Positions 20,284-29,221 of a stretch of DNA of 64,000 nucleotides are shown piece by piece. Location of the stretch: contig NZ_CP088022.1 in the NCBI RefSeq assembly GCF_013373795.3, forward strand, positions 2,418,001 to 2,482,000, written 5' to 3'. The translations under genes were made by a program, and so were the position numbers. Each line of letters opens with the position of its first letter. The first letter of the stretch is position 1. The notes beneath the pieces were generated by a model. It did no database searches. It had not been told where the DNA came from and worked only from the letters and a program-made list of their open reading frames with translations. The stretch is from Bradyrhizobium quebecense. GTDB taxonomy: Bacteria; Pseudomonadota; Alphaproteobacteria; Rhizobiales; Xanthobacteraceae.

Positions 20284-20652
20284 TTACGCCCGCGAGGTGC
20301 GGAATACAACGACCGTGAACAGGGCCATGGCGGCGACCACCATCAGCGATCCCACGATCGGCGCCGCCTCGAACGCGGGACCCTTCAGCAACACCGCGGC
20401 CACGCCGGCCGGAAACAGGATGCCGCCGACGATATGCAGCCAGCCCTGGATCCTGGCGAGCAACATGGTTCCTGCCGCCGGCACCAGCCGGTAGTACAGG
20501 CCGAACAGGAACAGCAGCACGCCGCCGACGAGATTGAGATGGGCATGCGCCGGCCCCAACGTGAAGTCGTGCTGGATACCCATAACGATGCCCGCGAGCA
20601 TTCCGAACAACAAGACGAGAACGCCGACGCACATCATCAGTGACCCGATCAT
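20284..20652 (-). CDS. Small four-helix membrane protein, haem-copper oxidase subunit I-like
   Basis: A protein of 122 residues with four hydrophobic segments. The histidine-rich string GPAHAHLNLVGGV (His36, His38) and WLHIVGG (His73) resemble parts of cbb3-type oxidase subunit I, but the protein is far too short to be a full subunit. AAGGAA lies just upstream of the ATG at 20652. It may bind haem or a metal in the inner membrane. No oxidase genes are beside it, and its role is unknown. Confidence 0.7.
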   Translation of the reverse strand: MIGSLMMCVGVLVLLFGMLAGIVMGIQHDFTLGPAHAHLNLVGGVLLFLFGLYYRLVPAAGTMLLARIQGWLHIVGGILFPAGVAAVLLKGPAFEAAPIVGSLMVVAAMALFTVVVFRTSRA

Positions 20653-20840
20653 CCAGTGATTCCTTTTTCTTATGAGGGAGGTGCCAGCCAGCCCGGACCG
20701 CAGGGGCCTTACCGGAAATCACGTTTGATCCCCGCCTTTGTGACTTGATGTCACGCAATGGGCTGGCTTACCTGTTCTTAGGCTGTGTGCCGCTACAAAG
20801 GTTCATTCAGTTTTCAACGCAGCGGAGGGCACTCGACGAG

Positions 20841-21371
20841 ATGGAAGACTTTGCGCGGGCCCTGGCCGAATTCGTCCGCCATCACCAGGCTTGGGCCGCT
20901 CCGATCGTCATGCTGCTGGCGTTCGCTGAATCGCTCGCCTTCATCTCGTTGCTGGTGCCCGCCTGGGGTGCGCTGGTCGCGATCGGCGCCCTGATCGGCG
21001 TCAGCGGGATCAGTTTCTGGCCGATCTGGATCGCGGGCGGCATCGGGGCCGCACTCGGCGACTGGGTCTCCTACTGGTTCGGCTATCGCTACAAGGAGCA
21101 CGTCGCCCAGATGTGGCCGCTGTCGCGCTATCCAGAGATTCTGCCGCGCGGCGAGGCCTTCGTGAAATCCTGGGGCGTGCCCAGCATCTTCATCGGCCGC
21201 TTCTTCGGCCCGCTGCGGGCCTCGGTGCCGCTTGCCGCCGGCATTTTCGAGATGTCGTACTGGCAATTCCAGATCGCCAATTTCGTCTCCGCCCTGGTCT
21301 GGTCGGCAGCGCTGCTGCTGTTCGGCGACGTTATCGGCCAGGTCGTCGAGTGGATGTGGCGGGCGGTGTAA
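20841..21371 (+). CDS. DedA/SNARE-associated family membrane protein
   Basis: Inner-membrane protein of 176 residues in the DedA family, now linked to lipid (undecaprenyl phosphate) flipping. The family motif GxxxGxxxGYWxGxxxG is partly kept as GGIGAALGDWVSYWFGYRY. The phosphate-site region FIGRFFGPLRASVPLAAG is clear. The start is ATG 20841, because upstream codons read as non-homologous. DedA homology is good, but function in this organism is inferred. Confidence 0.85.
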   Translation: MEDFARALAEFVRHHQAWAAPIVMLLAFAESLAFISLLVPAWGALVAIGALIGVSGISFWPIWIAGGIGAALGDWVSYWFGYRYKEHVAQMWPLSRYPEILPRGEAFVKSWGVPSIFIGRFFGPLRASVPLAAGIFEMSYWQFQIANFVSALVWSAALLLFGDVIGQVVEWMWRAV

Positions 21372-21524
21372 CGACTTCAGGAATATCGCCGCGATGCAGG
21401 GGTTAGGCGGAAGAACAATTGCTTGCACAACCGTCTTCGCACGACTGTCAAAACGCTGAGCAAAACTCACCGCGGCAGACGTGGCTCCGCCGGGCGCATC
21501 AACGTTTCATTGGGAGGACATCAG

Positions 21525-22514
21525 ATGGACTTGACACGACGTCACGCTCTCGCAGGCGCTGCCGGCATCGCCGCCGCACCGTTGTTGCCTGCTGTTCCCG
21601 CGGTAGCCGCCGCGCCCGCCGCCGACAAGCAGGCGCCGGGCTTCTATCGCTACAAGGTCGGCGACATCCTGGTCACCGCGGTGTCCGACGGCAAGAATGT
21701 CTTCAAGCTGGAAGATTCCTTCATCCCGAACGCGAAGCGGGACGATGTCAACGCGGCCCTGGAGAAGGCCTTCATGCCGCGCGACTTGGTGTCGATCTGG
21801 TACGCGCCGCTCGTGCTCAACACCGGCGGCAAGCTGGTCGTGATCGACACCGGCAATGGCGCGCTGGCGAAAGCCAGCACAAAGGGCGCCAGTGGCCAGT
21901 TCGCCGACAATTTCGTCGCGGCCGGCTTCGACCCGAAGAATGTCGACATGGTCGTGATCTCGCACTTCCATACCGACCACGTGAACGGCCTGCTGACGGC
22001 CGAAGGCACGCCGGCGTTCCCGAATGCCGAAGTGCTGGTGCCGGCGACCGAATGGAAGTTCTGGATGGACGACGGCGAGATGAGCCGGGCGCCGGCCGGC
22101 CGCATGCAGGGCCTGTTCAAGAACAACCGCAATATCTTCGAGGCCGGCCTGAAGAAGAAGGTCACGCCCTACGAGTGGGGCAAGGAGATCGCGCCGGGGC
22201 TGACCTCGGTCGAGACCGTCGGCCACACGCCGGGCCACACTTCCTACGTGCTGGCTTCGGGGGCGGACAAGGTCTTCATCCAGTCCGACGTCACCAACAA
22301 TCCCAACCTGTTCGCGGCCAATCCCGGCTGGCATGCGTTCTTCGACCAGGACGGCGACGTCGCGGAGAAGACCCGCCGCCGCATCTACGACATGGTGGTT
22401 GCAGAGCGGCTCCAGGTGCAGGGTTATCACTATCCGTTCCCGGGCCTCGGCAACGTGGTCAAGGACGGCAACGGCTACCGCGTCGTGCCGGCGCCGTGGA
22501 ATCCGGCGATCTGA
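21525..22514 (+). CDS. Tat-exported metallo-beta-lactamase fold hydrolase
   Basis: The N-terminus LTRRHALAG followed by an Ala-rich stretch is a twin-arginine signal, so the folded enzyme is sent to the periplasm. The zinc-binding motif is H147-F-H-T-D-H152, and a further ligand lies in TVGHTPGHTSY. There are 329 residues, with the start at ATG 21525 after TGGGAGGA. The family includes lactonases and other hydrolases; the substrate is unknown. A stem-loop follows the gene. Confidence 0.88.
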   Translation: MDLTRRHALAGAAGIAAAPLLPAVPAVAAAPAADKQAPGFYRYKVGDILVTAVSDGKNVFKLEDSFIPNAKRDDVNAALEKAFMPRDLVSIWYAPLVLNTGGKLVVIDTGNGALAKASTKGASGQFADNFVAAGFDPKNVDMVVISHFHTDHVNGLLTAEGTPAFPNAEVLVPATEWKFWMDDGEMSRAPAGRMQGLFKNNRNIFEAGLKKKVTPYEWGKEIAPGLTSVETVGHTPGHTSYVLASGADKVFIQSDVTNNPNLFAANPGWHAFFDQDGDVAEKTRRRIYDMVVAERLQVQGYHYPFPGLGNVVKDGNGYRVVPAPWNPAI

Positions 22515-22536
22515 ACGGTTTTCCTTGACGCAAAAC

Positions 22537-22560
22537 GGGCGCGGCCTTATAGCCGCGCCC
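22537..22560. terminator. Stem-loop after the metallo-hydrolase gene
   Basis: GGGCGCGGC (22537-22545) and GCCGCGCCC (22552-22560) form a perfect 9-bp stem with a 6-nt loop, 23 bp after the stop. There is no T tract on the plus strand, but four As precede it, so it looks better as a terminator on the minus strand or as a 3'-end stabiliser. Confidence 0.6.
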
Positions 22561-22735
22561 ATGATTAACGCCGCGACCATCATCATCGCCCGCCGCCGCC
22601 GCATTCTCGCGGTATGGGCGGTCGCTCGCGTTTAAGACCATCGCCTCTGCCGCCGGATCTCCTCCCGCGGCGCTCTCCTGAAAAAAGACACGCGGTTCGA
22701 TCTGGCGGCTCCTTCGTCACGCAGGAGTTTCGACC

Positions 22736-23416
22736 ATGTATACGCCACCGCCCTTCAAGCCTGACCGCGCCGCGAGCCTCGGCTTTGCGGAAGCGCGCGG
22801 TTTCGGCATCGCTTGCGCGTGGGACGGCGGCAAGCCGATCGCCTCCGCGCTGCCGTTCTATTTGAGCTACGCCGCCGACGGCACGCCGCGGGCGCTGCTT
22901 CATGTTGCCCGTCACAATCCGCTGGTAAAGCTGGCACACGGGGGCCCTTGGCTGCTGGCCGTGACCGGCGCGGATGCCTATGTGTCGCCGGACTGGTATG
23001 TGTCGCCCGATCAGGTGCCGACCTGGCTCTATCAGGCCGTGCATCTGACCGGGCCGGTGCGGGCGCTGACGGGCGAGGAACTCGCCGTTCAGATCGACAC
23101 GCTGAGCGCCAAGTTCGAGGATCGGCTGTCGCCGAAGAAGCCCGGGACTTCAAGTAACTGGACGTCAGGCAAGATGACAGCCGCGCGGCTCGATGCCATG
23201 AAGAAGGCGATCGTGGGCCTTGAGATGACGGTGGAAGAGGTGGAGGGCAGCTTCAAGCTGAACCAGCACAAATCCGAGACCGACTACGCGGCGGTCGCAG
23301 GTCACCTTGCCGCGCAGGCGGATGCCGGCGCGCAACAGATCGCGCATCTGATGCGGCAGGCGCGGCCGGATGTCTTTGCTATCGAAACGAACGAGCTCGA
23401 AAGGAGCATGCCATGA
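22736..23416 (+). CDS. PaiB-like FMN-binding regulator family protein
   Basis: A 226-residue protein of the PaiB family (FMN-binding negative regulators in Bacillus, many of unknown role elsewhere). It begins MYTPPPFKPDRAASLGF and has the family C-terminal string GSFKLNQHKSETD. AGGAG lies eight bases before the ATG. It overlaps argC by four bases (ATGA), so the two are probably one transcript. A link between it and arginine synthesis is not established. Confidence 0.82.
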   Translation: MYTPPPFKPDRAASLGFAEARGFGIACAWDGGKPIASALPFYLSYAADGTPRALLHVARHNPLVKLAHGGPWLLAVTGADAYVSPDWYVSPDQVPTWLYQAVHLTGPVRALTGEELAVQIDTLSAKFEDRLSPKKPGTSSNWTSGKMTAARLDAMKKAIVGLEMTVEEVEGSFKLNQHKSETDYAAVAGHLAAQADAGAQQIAHLMRQARPDVFAIETNELERSMP

Positions 23417-24393
23417 CCGTCACGGACACCAATCAGCCGAAAACCAAGAGCGGTGCGACCAAGGCCACCGTGTTCGTCGACGGGGCGTCCGGCACCACCG
23501 GCCTCGGCATCCAGGAGCGGCTGCACGCGATCGGCGACGTCGCGGTGAAGCACATCGCCGACGACAAGCGGAAGGATGCAGGCGCCAAGCGTGCGCTGAT
23601 GGAGGAGGTGGATCTCGTGATCCTCTGCCTGCCTGACGATGCCGCCAAGGAAACGGTTGCGCTGATCGACACGATGGGCAATTCGGCGCCGAAGGTGCTC
23701 GATGCGTCGACCGCCTATCGCGTCGCGCCCGACTGGGCCTACGGTTTCGCGGAGCTCGCGCCCGACCAGGCCGACAAGATTAGCAACGCGCAGAAGGTCT
23801 CCAATCCGGGCTGCTATCCGACCGGTGCGATCGCGCTGCTGCGGCCGATCGTCGATGCCGGCCTGCTGCCGGCGGATTATCCCGTCACCGTCAACGCGGT
23901 GAGCGGCTATTCGGGCGGCGGCAAGTCGATGATCGCAAGCTTCGAGGACGGCTCCGCGCCGGCCTTCGAGCTCTATGGCCTCGGCTTCGAGCACAAGCAC
24001 CTGCCGGAGATGCAGCTTTACTCGCATCTGACGCGGCGGCCGATCTTCATCCCGTCGGTCGGCAACTACCGGCAGGGCATGCTGGTCTCGGTGCCGCTGC
24101 AGCTCGACACGCTGCCGGGCAAGCCGACCGGCGCTGACCTGCAGGCCGTACTGGCGAAGTGGTACGCCGGCAGCAAATACGTCTCGGCGATGCCGCTGCA
24201 GAACGAGGCCGCCAAGGGCGGGCGGATCGAGCCGGAGGCACTCAACGAGACCAACCAGCTCGAGCTCTATGTGTTCGCCAGCGACAAGCACCATCAGGCG
24301 GTGCTGGTTGCCCGGCTCGACAATCTGGGCAAGGGCGCCTCGGGTGCCGCGGTGCAGAACATGCGGCTGATGCTCGGGCTTCCCGACAGCTGA
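23413..24393 (+). CDS. argC: N-acetyl-gamma-glutamyl-phosphate reductase, type 2 (short)
   Basis: NADPH-dependent enzyme of arginine synthesis that reduces N-acetylglutamyl phosphate to the semialdehyde. The active-site cysteine is in VSNPGCYPTGAIALLRP, and the N-terminal nucleotide fold is VFVDGASGTTGLGIQERL. FEHKHLPEM carries the conserved histidine region. The length of 326 and the GASGTTGL string fit the shorter type 2 group. A second ArgC of type 1 is encoded 645 bp downstream. The gene overlaps the PaiB-like gene by four bases. Confidence 0.9.
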   Translation: MTVTDTNQPKTKSGATKATVFVDGASGTTGLGIQERLHAIGDVAVKHIADDKRKDAGAKRALMEEVDLVILCLPDDAAKETVALIDTMGNSAPKVLDASTAYRVAPDWAYGFAELAPDQADKISNAQKVSNPGCYPTGAIALLRPIVDAGLLPADYPVTVNAVSGYSGGGKSMIASFEDGSAPAFELYGLGFEHKHLPEMQLYSHLTRRPIFIPSVGNYRQGMLVSVPLQLDTLPGKPTGADLQAVLAKWYAGSKYVSAMPLQNEAAKGGRIEPEALNETNQLELYVFASDKHHQAVLVARLDNLGKGASGAAVQNMRLMLGLPDS

Positions 24394-24400
24394 CGGCGAG

Positions 24401-25003
24401 GTGCGCATCGTGGATGACGCCACGCTGCAATTCTATCGGCGCAATGCCGAGGCCTATGCCGGGTGGGCGAAAGCGCCGTCCACCCGGCTGATCGGCTTCC
24501 TCAAGCTGCTGCCTCCGGGCGGCGCGATTCTCGAGCTCGGCTGCGGTGCCGGCAATCATGCCGCTGTCATGCTCGCCGAAGGCTTCGTGCTGCGTGCGAC
24601 CGACGGTTCACCGGAAATGGCTGAAGTCGCCGCGCGGCGCATCAACCATCCCGTCGAGGCGATGCTGTTCGACGAACTCGAGGATCTCGACACCTATGAC
24701 GGCGTCTGGGCCAGTGCGTGCCTGCTGCATGTGCCGCGCGACGAATTGGCCGGCATCCTCGGCCGCATCCATCGTGCGCTGAAACCCGGCGGCATCTTCT
24801 ACGCGAGCTACAAGATCGGCCATGGCGATGGCCGCGACAGCATCGGCCGCTACTACAACTACCCCTCGCCGGAATGGCTGCAGGCGACATACGCGTCCGC
24901 CGGGCGATGGACGGAGCTGTCGTCCGACACCAGCGAGATCAAGAGCTTTGATGAAGCGCCCGCTACGATGCTGCATGTCGTCGCGCGCAAGGGCCAAGAC
25001 TAA
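24401..25003 (+). CDS. Class I SAM-dependent methyltransferase
   Basis: A 200-residue methyltransferase with the SAM-binding motif ILELGCGAGNHAAVMLAEGF near residue 47, followed by ATDGSPEMAEVA and the post-I acidic region. GTG 24401 is the likely start, only 7 bp after argC, so it is probably co-transcribed with it. Substrate and product are unknown. It splits the two argC-type genes. Confidence 0.85.
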   Translation: MRIVDDATLQFYRRNAEAYAGWAKAPSTRLIGFLKLLPPGGAILELGCGAGNHAAVMLAEGFVLRATDGSPEMAEVAARRINHPVEAMLFDELEDLDTYDGVWASACLLHVPRDELAGILGRIHRALKPGGIFYASYKIGHGDGRDSIGRYYNYPSPEWLQATYASAGRWTELSSDTSEIKSFDEAPATMLHVVARKGQD

Positions 25004-25037
25004 ACCTGTTCGCTCACTCCGGCAGTAGGACACCACC

Positions 25038-26015
25038 ATGAGCATTCGCGTCGGCATTGTCGGGATCAGCGGTTTTGGCGGCGGCGAGGCAATGCGCCTG
25101 GTCGCGAGCCACCCGTCTTTCGAGCTCATCTACGCCGCGGGCGAGGGCAGCGCCGGCAGCCGATTGGTGGACCGCTTCCCCGGTGTGCCGGCGAAGCTCT
25201 CCGAGCTGGTGATCGAGAAGTGGGACCCTGTGACCCTGCCGAAGCTCGACGTGCTGTTCGCCTCGCTGCCCACGGGCGCCTCGGGTGAGGCGCTGGCGCG
25301 CGTCCCCAAGGACGTGAAGATCGTCGACATCGGCGGCGACCACCGCTACGTCGAGGGTTGGGCGTACGGCTTGGCCGACGTCTGGCCGGCCGAGATCGAG
25401 GGGCAGACCCGCGTTGCCAACCCCGGCTGCTTCCCCGCGGCGACGCTGAACGCGCTGGCGCCGCTATTGGTCAACAAGCTGATCGAGCCTGGCAACATCG
25501 TGATCGACGTCAAGACCGGCATCTCCGGCGCCGGCCGGGGCGGTGCCGACAGCAAGTTCGGCTACGCCGAGAGCAACGAGAACTTGCTGCCCTACGGTCT
25601 GCTCAAGCACGTCCACATGCCCGAGATAGCCAAGACGATCGAACGGCTGAGTGGCGGTAGCGCGGCCGGGCTCGTGTTCACGCCGCACTTGGTGCCGATG
25701 ACCCGCGGCGTACTTGCCACCATTTATTGCCGTGGCCGCGTCACCACGGGCCAGTGCCTGGACGCCGCCCGGCGCTTCTACGCAGGGCGGGCGTTCGTCC
25801 GCGTGACCGACAAGCCGCCGCAGACCAAATGGGCTACCGGCTCGAACCTCGCGTTCGTTAGTTTTGCGGCCGATCCAGAGCGCAACTTGGTGATCGCGAT
25901 GGGCGTGGTCGACAATCTCGGCAAGGGAGCGGCCGGCCAAGCCGTGCAGAATGCGAACCTGATCTGCGGCCTGCCAGAAACCGCAGGACTGGACGGCGTA
26001 CCCGTTTGGCCGTGA
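25038..26015 (+). CDS. argC: N-acetyl-gamma-glutamyl-phosphate reductase, type 1
   Basis: A second ArgC family enzyme of 325 residues. The N-terminus MSIRVGIVGISGFGGGEAMRL gives the NADP-binding site, with the active-site cysteine in VANPGCFPAATLNALAPL and the conserved HVHMPEIAKTIE and VFTPHLVPMTRG strings. These are type 1 features, unlike the gene at 23413. It lies 34 bp after the methyltransferase. Either may be the main arginine enzyme. The second could act on a related N-acyl amino acid phosphate. Confidence 0.88.
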   Translation: MSIRVGIVGISGFGGGEAMRLVASHPSFELIYAAGEGSAGSRLVDRFPGVPAKLSELVIEKWDPVTLPKLDVLFASLPTGASGEALARVPKDVKIVDIGGDHRYVEGWAYGLADVWPAEIEGQTRVANPGCFPAATLNALAPLLVNKLIEPGNIVIDVKTGISGAGRGGADSKFGYAESNENLLPYGLLKHVHMPEIAKTIERLSGGSAAGLVFTPHLVPMTRGVLATIYCRGRVTTGQCLDAARRFYAGRAFVRVTDKPPQTKWATGSNLAFVSFAADPERNLVIAMGVVDNLGKGAAGQAVQNANLICGLPETAGLDGVPVWP

Positions 26016-26127
26016 GATCGTTTGCGAGTCCGTGCTGTCCCGTCGTTTGCCTTCTATCTCAAAGAAATGAGTTCCGACCCTAGCTTCCGCCGGCGCGGCT
26101 GTGCCGCGACCGGCGGGAATTTGCGGT

Positions 26128-26526
26128 TCAGAGAGCCTTGAAGATCGCGAGCGCCAGCACCGCCTGCGCGAGGAAGCCGACCGTGAAGGCCAACGTGCGG
26201 AACACCGGCAGGCCGAGCGTGTAGACGATCAGATGCGCGACGCGGGCCCAGAAATAGACGGCGCAGGCCAGCACGGTCCATTTGGTGGAATAGTCGGCCG
26301 CGTTGAGGATCAAGACCAGCGGCGCGAAGATCACGAGATTTTCGACCGCGTTGTCATGGGCGAACATCAGCCGGTTGGCCCATTCCGCGTGCGGCTTGTC
26401 GTTGCGCGATGGGTTGGCCATGGCGCCGGAGAGGCCGCGCACCTGGCAGCGGTTGATGATGTAGGGAATCCACAGCAGCCCGGTCAGGATCACCGTCAGC
26501 GACAGCCAGAACAGTTCGCGCGTCAT
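26128..26526 (-). CDS. MAPEG family membrane protein
   Basis: A 132-residue protein with four predicted transmembrane helices. It matches the MAPEG family (glutathione-linked eicosanoid enzymes in eukaryotes, mostly uncharacterised in bacteria) through NRLMFAHDNAVENLVIFAPL and FWARVAHLIVYTLGLPVFRT. The ATG at 26526 starts the first helix. It sits in the inner membrane and its substrate is unknown. It lies downstream of phaC on the same strand, 91 bp away. Confidence 0.85.
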   Translation of the reverse strand: MTRELFWLSLTVILTGLLWIPYIINRCQVRGLSGAMANPSRNDKPHAEWANRLMFAHDNAVENLVIFAPLVLILNAADYSTKWTVLACAVYFWARVAHLIVYTLGLPVFRTLAFTVGFLAQAVLALAIFKAL

Positions 26527-26617
26527 CGTCTCCCCCTCACGTGAATTCGATTCCCGACCGTCGGGACCATCTGTTTATAGCTGAGCGGAAGACCTGGCGC
26601 TACGCGAAGACTTGGCG

Positions 26618-28426
26618 CTACGCGCGGACGCGGACATAGCTGCCCGGAGCGTCCTCGAGCACGGACACCCCGTTCGAGCCCACAATGCGCGCCGGCACCG
26701 TCTCCGGATCATGGCTTTCCAGCCAGTCGCGCCAGTCGGGCCACCACGATCCCTTGTGTTCCTCGGCGCCCTTCAGCCAGTCGGCGAGCTTCATGTCCTT
26801 GATGTTGTCGTTGGTCCAGTACTGGTACTTCTTCGAGGCGGGCGGATTGACAACGCCGGCGATGTGGCCGGAGCCGGACAGCACGTATCTCACCGGGCCG
26901 CCGAAGAACTGCGAACCGTAGAGCACCGATTCCGCCGGCGCGATGTGATCCTCGCGTGCGGCGAGGTTGTAGACCGGCACCTTCACCTTCGACAGATCGA
27001 GCAGCGTGTTGTCGAGCACCATCGTGCCGGTCGACAGCCGGTTCTCCAGATAGCAGTTGCGCAGATAGTAGGAATGGTTCGACGACGGCATCCTCGTCGC
27101 GTCCGAATTCCAGTGCAGCAGGTCGAACGAGGAGGGCGGCTGGCCCTTCAGATAATTGTTCACGACATACGACCAGATCAGGTCGTTCGAGCGCAGCATG
27201 TTGAAGGCCATCGCCATCTTGCTGCCCTCGAGCACGCCGGATTCCTGCATGTCGCGTTCCAGCGCCGAGATCTGGTCCTCGTCGACGAACACCAGCAGGT
27301 CGCCGGCGTGGGTGAAGTCGACCTGCGCGGCAAAGAACGTCGCCGACGTCACGCGCTGGCGGCGCTTCTCGGCAAGGTAGGCCAGTGTCGAGGCGAGCAT
27401 GGTGCCGCCGACGCAATAGCCGGCAGTGTGCACCTTCATCTCGCCGGTGACCTTCTCGATCACGTCCATCGCCGTGAGCGGGCCTTCGGCCATATAATCG
27501 GCCCAGGTCTTCTTGCCGAGCTCCTTGTCCGGATTGACCCAGGAGATCACGAACACCGTGATGCCCTGGTCGACGCACCATTTGACGTAGGATTTCTCGG
27601 GGCGCAGATCGAGGATGTAGAACTTGTTGATCCATGGCGGCACGATCAGGAGTGGCGTGCGCAGCACGTTCTCCGTCGCCGGCGAATACTGGATCAGCTG
27701 CATCAGCTCGTTCTGGTAGATCACCTTGCCTGGCGTCGTCGCCATGTTGACGCCGACCTCGAGGTTGCTCGAATCGGACTGGCGGATCCGCAGCGTGCCG
27801 TGGCCGGCCTCGATATCCTCGGCCAGCATCTTCATGCCTCGGACCAGATTGTCGCCATTGGTCTCGACCGTGGCGCGCAGCACTTCCGGGTTGGTCAGCA
27901 CGAAATTCGACGGCGCCAGCGCGTTGGTGATCTGCTGGACGTAGAATTCGGCCTTCTTGCGGGTATGCGGATCGATTCCGTCGGCGTCGTGGACCAGCTG
28001 CTGCGCCCACTTCGCGGTCAGCAGATAAAGCTGGAGGATGAAGTCGAAGAACTGATTCGACTTCCACTCCGGATCCTGGAAGCGCTTGTCGCGCGGGGCC
28101 GGCGCGATCGCCGGCTTGGCGTCGGCTTCGCCGGCCATGCGGCGCACGGCCGATCCCCAGAGATCGAGGTAGTCCTTGCCGAGCTGCATCTGCAGCGAGG
28201 AGGCGCGCTCCTTGTCGGCCAGCCAGTATTCGGCGATCACGCTGAAGGTCTTGATGACCTCGCCGAGCTCGTTCGGCGGCTTGTCGCGGACTTCCCCGGT
28301 CTGGCGCGGCTTGAGATAGGCTGCCAGCGCTTGGCCGCTGCTCTCCATCGCTCGCGCGATGTTCATGGCGAAGGCTTCGGCGTTGAATTTCGGGGCGGCT
28401 TGGGTGTCGGTACTGACGTTGCTCAT
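26618..28426 (-). CDS. phaC: Class I poly(3-hydroxyalkanoate) synthase
   Basis: Polymerises 3-hydroxyacyl-CoA into polyhydroxyalkanoate storage granules. The lipase-like box GYCVGG carries the catalytic cysteine near residue 338. The N-terminal PhaC domain and the C-terminal alpha/beta hydrolase part are complete, including the conserved GSGHIAGVVNPP with the catalytic histidine. The start is placed at ATG 28426 (602 residues); an ATG four codons upstream is also possible. The length fits class I enzymes. No phaA or phaB is in the window. Confidence 0.94.
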   Translation of the reverse strand: MSNVSTDTQAAPKFNAEAFAMNIARAMESSGQALAAYLKPRQTGEVRDKPPNELGEVIKTFSVIAEYWLADKERASSLQMQLGKDYLDLWGSAVRRMAGEADAKPAIAPAPRDKRFQDPEWKSNQFFDFILQLYLLTAKWAQQLVHDADGIDPHTRKKAEFYVQQITNALAPSNFVLTNPEVLRATVETNGDNLVRGMKMLAEDIEAGHGTLRIRQSDSSNLEVGVNMATTPGKVIYQNELMQLIQYSPATENVLRTPLLIVPPWINKFYILDLRPEKSYVKWCVDQGITVFVISWVNPDKELGKKTWADYMAEGPLTAMDVIEKVTGEMKVHTAGYCVGGTMLASTLAYLAEKRRQRVTSATFFAAQVDFTHAGDLLVFVDEDQISALERDMQESGVLEGSKMAMAFNMLRSNDLIWSYVVNNYLKGQPPSSFDLLHWNSDATRMPSSNHSYYLRNCYLENRLSTGTMVLDNTLLDLSKVKVPVYNLAAREDHIAPAESVLYGSQFFGGPVRYVLSGSGHIAGVVNPPASKKYQYWTNDNIKDMKLADWLKGAEEHKGSWWPDWRDWLESHDPETVPARIVGSNGVSVLEDAPGSYVRVRA

Positions 28427-28718
28427 CTGAGGCACCATATAGCGTCGTTTGGAGGGCGTCATCGCGCGGTGCGGCAACGAGAATCAGTCAAAAGCCGATG
28501 TTTCGCTCTGTTGCGGTGCGATAAAAAATCTCTGTTCCGTCATATTGAAGCCTCAGGGGTCGCATTTGTTGTTCACGCTTTACGCGTTTCGGGCGACAAT
28601 GGTTTGAAACGGCTAAAGCCAGGATTAATGCAGCAGGGACGCTGCAAGGCTCGTACCAGTACGACCCGGGTCGGCAATGTGCGACGTGCGCGCTAGCTTG
28701 TTGGGGACAATTCGGCGC

Positions 28719-29006
28719 ATGCCGATCGATCGAATGAACAGGGGGCTCGCGGCCGCAGCGCTGCTCGCGTCGATGCTGGCGCTGAGCGGGTGCTCGAGCA
28801 CGATCGCCGATATGGCTATGCCGGCCGATGCGCCGGCGCGGCAAAAGGATGCCAACGGCTACCTCCCGGTGCACGATATTCCGCCCGATCGCGCCGATCC
28901 GACGATCAAGCCGGCGGATCAGGCCAAGATCGAGCAGGAGCTGGTTGCCGCGCGTGATCGCCAGGCACAGGCTCAGGCCGCGACGGCAGCCCAAAGCGGG
29001 AAGTGA
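28719..29006 (+). CDS. Small lipoprotein
   Basis: A 95-residue protein with a hydrophobic signal and a lipobox ending at Cys25 (LALSGC), so it is probably lipidated and anchored in the cell envelope. The mature part is charged and ends in an Ala/Gln-rich helix. The start is ATG 28719 or ATG 28734, and GGGGA lies upstream of the first. It is divergent from phaC. I do not recognise a more specific family. Confidence 0.8.
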   Translation: MPIDRMNRGLAAAALLASMLALSGCSSTIADMAMPADAPARQKDANGYLPVHDIPPDRADPTIKPADQAKIEQELVAARDRQAQAQAATAAQSGK

Positions 29007-29221
29007 GCGCGCGAGATTGGCCGATCAGCGCTGGCGCCGCCCGGCGTCCGTGCTAAAAGAAACCCAATTCAACCGCAGATCCGGCCGCTGTCCCCAGACC
29101 GTGCGCCTGAATTCGCTCTAAATCATTGATTCAGTGCGATTTCTGTAAGAGGCCGAGCCGGCTTCCGCAAGTCAACCAAGGGGGACGATTCTGGCATTGC
29201 GGTTGTCGGAGCAAGGGTCCC

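Noticed and set aside
26612..28696. A 694-codon open frame on the plus strand
   Set aside because: It is antisense to phaC. GC-rich codon bias in phaC removes stops from the opposite strand; the translation has no known domain.
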